Shown: in pieces, positions 14,151 through 14,234 of the stretch | Numbering within the stretch: position 1 is the stretch's first letter | How the letters are laid out: each line of letters begins with the position of its first letter | NCBI GenBank assembly: GCA_031401815.1 | Contig: JANNRW010000227.1 | Coordinates: 1-14,234, forward strand | Origin: JANNRW01 sp031401815 | GTDB taxonomy: Bacteria; Desulfobacterota; Desulfuromonadia; Geobacterales; DSM-12255 | Direction: 5' to 3' | Length of the DNA: 14,234 bases | The notes under the pieces: model-generated | What the model saw: the letters and a program-made list of their open reading frames with translations, nothing else | What the model was told of the DNA's origin: nothing | Databases searched by the model: none | Translations under genes and position numbers: made by a program

Positions 14151-14234
14151 ACTCGGGGTCGATGCGCTGCAGGTTCGCCATCATCAGGCTCTGGGTGAGC
14201 ACTGCGGAATGGCTCAGCAGCGCGCCATTGGGGG
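14151..14234. other. Unrelated GC-rich tail, probable chimeric contig end
   Basis: These 84 bases do not encode any part of AtpA in any plus-strand frame I tried. Read on the minus strand they give one uninterrupted frame with well-formed codons containing NGALLSHSAVLTQSL and MMANLQRIDPEY, which looks like a fragment of a different protein that I do not recognise. The G+C content is visibly higher than in the neighbouring genes. Confidence 0.65.

Overview
The window looks like a chromosomal fragment from a Geobacter-like bacterium (Desulfuromonadia/Geobacterales). The support is the near-family sequence of MetX, a SAM-I riboswitch in front of metX, a GatCAB amidotransferase, paired F0 b' and b subunits whose b subunit has a signal-like N-terminus, and parAB next to the atp operon. 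This is pattern recognition, not a database match. Almost all of it is housekeeping DNA; I found no convincing new multi-gene system. The left end lies inside a heptanucleotide repeat, and the last ~85 bases do not continue atpA, so the window may be a whole contig with two artificial ends.

Region 1 (1-399): a G-rich 7-bp tandem repeat, then a sigma70-type promoter, a SAM-I (S-box) riboswitch and an intrinsic terminator whose 3' arm also holds the ribosome binding site of metX. Region 2 (400-4189): metX overlaps lpxC, followed closely by gatC and gatA, all on the plus strand with no convincing internal terminator. A 29-bp hairpin built from 6-bp units separates gatC and gatA. Region 3 (4190-5052): a type II toxin-antitoxin pair plus a short truncated ORF and a perfect 11-bp inverted repeat split gatA from gatB. 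Region 4 (5053-6489): gatB.

Region 5 (6490-7730): a C/G-rich inverted-repeat element lies between convergent gatB and a minus-strand CapA-family gene. Divergent, overlapping promoters between this gene and serS are predicted. Region 6 (7822-9396): serS followed by both of its visible substrates, tRNA-Ser(UGA) and tRNA-Ser(GCU), separated by a hairpin of heptamer words. Region 7 (9435-11608): a DUF2155-like lipoprotein, then parA and parB for chromosome segregation. Region 8 (11609-14150): a leader with promoter and terminator-like hairpin, then atpF' (b'), atpF (b), atpH (delta) and the first 263 codons of atpA (alpha), the start of the F1Fo ATP synthase operon; the a and c subunit genes are not upstream here.

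Functional links: GatCAB makes Gln-tRNA(Gln) and/or Asn-tRNA(Asn) by transamidation, and SerS charges the two adjacent tRNA-Ser species. The riboswitch should couple metX to S-adenosylmethionine level, with possible read-through effects on lpxC and gatCA.
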